Below, piece by piece: positions 60,401-64,000 of a DNA stretch of 64,000 nt (the stretch's first letter is position 1; each line of letters opens with the position of its first letter). Made by a program: the position numbers and the translations under genes. Source of the stretch: Absidia repens (Eukaryota; Mucoromycota; Mucoromycetes; Mucorales; Cunninghamellaceae); contig MCGE01000017.1 of NCBI GenBank assembly GCA_002105175.1, forward strand, positions 558,001 to 622,000, read 5' to 3'. The notes under the pieces were generated by a model. It saw only the letters and a program-made list of their open reading frames with translations, had not been told where the DNA came from and made no database searches.

Positions 60401-62523
60401 GTAAATCTAAGTATAAAGTCTATACAAAACATGATTATAATTTTTTGTATTACCTAGCGCCGGTATAATTTTTGCCACTGAGCTTCAAATTCTGTTCATC
60501 CATATGTTGCTGTTCCAAATCTTGTTGATGACCATTATTTGTGTGTTCAGTTTGAGAGATTCTATTGTCCCAGTGCTGCTCATTTGGCTGAATGTTGTCA
60601 TTCGTTGCTGAGGTGTATTGATGGTCAGTAGGTGCTAATATAATTTGTTCATCAAGCCAAACGCGTGTTGGATCAGGAGTTTGTTGGACGGTAGTTTCCC
60701 AAGGAAATATACTTTGCTGATATTGACGCTGTTGATGATTATCAGGATATGATAATTCTTCCCCTTCATGGTGTTGGTGGTGCTCATGTACAAAACCATA
60801 ATCGTGATCCATTTTTGGTAAGGGCTGGAGTTCGGGCGGGACCCAGACATGTTGACCTTGAAACGGCTGATCCCAAGCATTTACAAATGTCGATAAATCA
60901 GGAATGTTTGCTGCCATGCCAGTATTGGGTGGTGATTCATAGGCTGGATTCCAATCAATGGTCTGATATATCATCTTGTCACTATTTTCGTCCGTATTGA
61001 ATATAGTGCTTCGCTGGTCCATTTCATGGTCTTCGGTCGTTCTTTTGTTGTCATGGAATACCAAAGAAGAAGTATCGGGCAATTCGGCACTCCCAGCTAC
61101 AGAGTTCACAAAATCGAGACTATTCGTTTCATTGTTGTGGCTTGAATACTAATCAAATGAATAAAAACGAGATGTCAATTTTCCGTGTCTATTTGCCCGT
61201 TGCATTGCTGCTATTTTCCTACCTGTGAATTTTCATCACTGGAAGAGTCCAATGCATGTATTTCGGATAATCCCGGGTACGAGGACACTTGTATGTCTTG
61301 TTGAGCCCAGTTTGGAGTATTAATGGTAATGTTTTCGAGTGGTGGCATAGGACCAGGATGTCGATGGCGTTTGTGAAGTCCAATATCTTCAGATATATTT
61401 GGAGTATCCCAGGCGTTAACAATAGGATTGGAAAATAGCTTGACTGGTGTAGTTGCGTGAGGTATCAAAAGGGTGTCTTTTGGCGACGTTGCGAGCAGCA
61501 TATGAGGTAGACTCTAGATAAAATCAAGATCAAATGAATGTTACACATTAGCACTGACCTTGTAATACAAGATACCCAACCCCCAACATTTATGTAACAA
61601 GCGTACCTGTCCATAGTATAAGTTCCAAGTGTCCCACCAGGACTGGACCAGATCAGTTAGACCTTTCCACCCTCGAGATATAACATTTCCATCCGAAAAG
61701 CGTTGATATTTCCATGGCTTATCCAACCCAATAAAATGACAAATAGCGATGTTGCTAGAGTAATGTTGGTGGGCTGGAGCGTAACTAATGACCATAAATA
61801 TGAGTAAAAGGAAAGAATCGTGAATGAACACATATTTCATTATCATCATACTTTCTTTGTCATACCTGTACTGACTCGTTGGTGTTGTATTGTAAGTGAA
61901 CGGTAATCGATGGGCAGATGATGATAGCGACCAATTGCTAAAGTAGCTGTTGAGTAGACCCTGATCGCCACCTATACAAATATGAAAAGTCATTAATCCA
62001 TGTCATGCATTTTTGATCAATTAATAGTATATATGTGTGCATTACCATCAAAAGAACCACGTTCAGTAGCCATCTTCTTTAAACCAAGATACTCCGTTTC
62101 AGAAGGCTCAGTAACAAACACACCCGAGTTAAAACAATCAGGCCATCCAGCATCGGGTGCAGCAGAGAAGTTGGGTCGATCAAACAGCTCATCAATGTTT
62201 CGGAGAGGAAGCGTGTCTGCGTCCAGGAAAACCAATTTCTTGTATCCAGTCAAACTCCATAAATGTAATTTTGTAAAAGTAACATCCAGTTCAGGTCGCC
62301 CAAGAAGTGCCAAATTTTCTTCGTCAATTGATTTCAATGTGTCGACATGAACTACCTTGTAAAGTTGAGAAAGATGTTCCAGAGCAGTAGGGGATATGTC
62401 GCCAGTCACCAAACATAATAAATCTTGAGTGGACCCAAAATCTCGTAAACGATGACCCAGAACCAAAGCTCCAGCTGCGTAGATATCGGTTGCAACCAAG
62501 GTCACGTACGCATATTCCGTCAT
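57453..62523 (-). CDS. Glycogenin (GT8) with a very long C-terminal tail
   Basis: Six exons, 62523-62046, 61971-61866, 61784-61607, 61513-61223, 61148-60454 and 60375-57453, join in frame to 1556 aa. The N-terminal 250 residues form the GT8 fold: VTLVATDIYAAGALVLGHRL, the Mn/UDP-binding FLDADTLP, NSGVFV, GDQGLLNSYF and HFIGLDKPWKY. The self-glucosylated Tyr motif QYSYAP is rebuilt across the exon 2/3 junction. Glycogenin primes glycogen synthesis. The tail carries motifs of fungal glycogenins that contact glycogen synthase: FPWE with PTRVW (about 60650-60710) and two related NAWDxP blocks. The last 975 residues are Ser/Thr-rich and probably disordered, which makes the protein two to three times the usual length. 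No frame break is seen in the 2.9-kb last exon. Confidence 0.9.
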
Positions 62524-63330
62524 TAACGCAAAAGAAGAAGACAAAAGAAAAAAGAATGGATCAATGTAAATTGTGTATCCGAAAGAAAAGCAGAAGAGAA
62601 GAAAAAAAAGGGTGAGAAAGACCCCCAAATTGGAACTATTTTATACACCGCCCTTGACATTTCTGGGTTTATAATATTAAAACTTCTGTCATAAAAGGAC
62701 TCGCTCCAAAGCGCATAGGTATATATATACAATATCAGGTCGAACCCTGGTGTAGCAAGTATATCAAAAATCAAGTCATACAATATGAATAAATAAATAA
62801 CTGGACGAAAAAACCAAATATACCATGATTTGTTTCCGTACCGCCTACATGATTGATGGACGAGATAGGTTCCCAACCTAAAAGGCCAAATTGTTTCATG
62901 CAAATGGGTCTTAAATATTCAAGGGCCACATTATTTCAGAAAGGTCCGATTTAGTCTCACACAATGGATTAGGATTGATTCCTACAACAAGCTGCAAGCC
63001 CCTTTCAAAACATCAAGATAAATAAAAATCGAAGAAGACGTAGAGTAAGAAGCATACATTTTATTTTTCATATTAAGGAATAATAAATCCAACGAAAAGA
63101 AGAGAAAAAAAAAAATCCATATGATAATGATCACAAGTTCGTTGAATGAAGTAATAATAAACTAATACTAATGTTTCATCGTGCTAAGGGAATAAAAAAG
63201 ATGCTATACTACTGGTATGATATGGTATATTATACTGATATAATCGGAAGATCACTATATAAATACAATAACATAATCGAAGAAGAAAGGACATGTGATG
63301 TAATACCTTACTGTTAGCGTTACCTTCTTA
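62524..63330. other. Intergenic: glycogenin promoter and RNase H1 3' flank
   Basis: A/G-rich leader just upstream of the glycogenin ATG, then AT-rich sequence. The 126-codon frame at 62523-62903 (-) runs into the glycogenin leader and has no domain. I see no gene. Confidence 0.5.
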
Positions 63331-63994
63331 TTAAGCATTGTTAGCTGCCGATCTCGCCATCTTGTCAGCTTCTTCGTTACCAAGTATGTTTTGATGACCA
63401 GGAACGTAACCCTATTTGAAGTATATGAATAGCTGACATGATCTTGGTGTTTTTTTTTCCTTTTTCTTTCCTTACCAGTGACACTGGGCCCGGATGGTCA
63501 CAGAATAACCGACGTATTTTTCTGCAAAGTTCTAAATGTTCAGATTTACCTTTTCCAGATATGAAACTGACGAGAACTAATAAAAATAAAAATTGCTCCA
63601 GCAAAATATGATAAATTAGTAAGCAATCATATCAATTTAGTAAGTTTTTGATTTTTTTTGAAGGGCGTTACCGTGGAAGACTTGAATACAATCCGTTTCA
63701 ATACGCAATGAAGTAGGACTGTTTTCAGCAGAGCAAAGCGCGCGATAGATAGCCTATAAAAAAAAACGCTTTGTCAGATGATCTCTGATCCTAAATTATA
63801 TAGCCAAATCTTACGTATAGTTCAGCATTAAAGGAGTTTTGCCTATACGGCACAGGTCCAGAGACATTCCGCGGATGGTCTACTCCCCAAAACACGCCGA
63901 AACCAGAAGTGTTCTTTTTAAAGTTATGCGAGCCATCCGTGTATACAATTTGGTTGAAATTCTTTTGGAAATGCACCTTGTTCTTCATATAGAT
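63331..63994 (-). CDS. RNase H1-like protein (5' part outside window)
   Basis: Four exons are visible: about 63994-63815 (may extend further), 63753-63672, 63576-63476 and 63411-63331. They cover about 147 codons of a type 1 RNase H fold. The four carboxylates are in place: VYTDGS, NAELYAIYRAL (joined across an intron), RIETDC and NEEADKMAR, with the preceding YVPGHQNILG matching the PGH motif. RNase H1 removes RNA from RNA:DNA hybrids in the nucleus and mitochondria. Because introns interrupt the domain and it stands alone, it is a host gene rather than a retrotransposon fragment. The start and any N-terminal hybrid-binding domain lie beyond the right edge. Confidence 0.85.
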
Positions 63995-64000
63995 CTAATA

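Noticed and set aside
63331..63994. RNase H domain as part of a retrotransposon
   Set aside because: The domain is interrupted by three spliceosomal introns in frame and has no reverse transcriptase next to it within the window; better read as a host RNase H1-like gene.
1..64000. tRNA, rRNA or other structured RNA genes
   Set aside because: Looked for A/B-box-like and GTTCRANNC sequences on both strands; isolated matches (for example near 55620 and 62740) lack a cloverleaf context.

Overview
The window is nuclear DNA from a filamentous fungus, most likely an early-diverging one (Mucoromycota, Mucorales-like). The evidence is AT-rich intergenic DNA with long A/T tracts, many 50-160 nt introns with GTAAG-type donors, long CAA/CAG glutamine runs in regulators, and a gene set (Slo-type K+ channel, TOR, PPZ phosphatase, fungal tropomyosin, Crz1-like factor) that fits such a fungus. 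Genus cannot be fixed by eye. Exon structures were worked out by hand from splice sites and reading-frame continuity. About 20 protein genes can be supported.

Layout. 0.3-1.9 kb: forkhead factor (+). 2.9-8.1 kb: 21-exon Slo/BK-like potassium channel (-). 8.4-10.6 kb: two molybdenum-cofactor genes in tandem (MOCS1A/MoaA, then MOCS1B/MoaC). 10.8-11.8 kb: ribosomal protein eS25 (-). 11.8-17.8 kb: gene-poor, repeat-rich, with one weak ORF. 17.8-26.1 kb: TOR kinase (-). 26.8-28.7 kb: Crz1-like zinc-finger factor (+). 28.9-31.1 kb: a possible gene relic and repeats. 31.1-38.7 kb: bHLH-zipper factor, mitochondrial PPR protein and PPZ phosphatase (all -). 40.5-45.8 kb: tropomyosin (-), small membrane protein (+), VMA21 (-), SR-cyclophilin (+), p24 cargo receptor (-). 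46.4-54.0 kb: J-domain protein and Iml1/DEPDC5 (+). 54-57.4 kb: transposon copy and repeats. 57.4-62.5 kb: glycogenin with a very long tail (-). 63.3 kb to the right edge: RNase H1-like gene (-), cut by the window.

How genes relate. There are no operons. Several genes share short divergent promoters (channel/MOCS1A, tropomyosin/membrane protein, VMA21/cyclophilin). Functional themes are TORC1 nutrient signalling (TOR and its GATOR1 inhibitor Iml1, about 22 kb apart), calcium/potassium homeostasis (Slo channel, Crz1 with a calcineurin docking motif, PPZ phosphatase), molybdenum cofactor synthesis, and secretory/vacuolar function (p24, VMA21).

Most notable non-gene signals: a non-autonomous TA-flanked terminal-inverted-repeat transposon in two copies, one next to an intact duplicate of its empty target site; a dispersed family of degenerate transcript-like repeats; and single-base frame breaks in TOR and tropomyosin that look like sequence errors or recent lesions.
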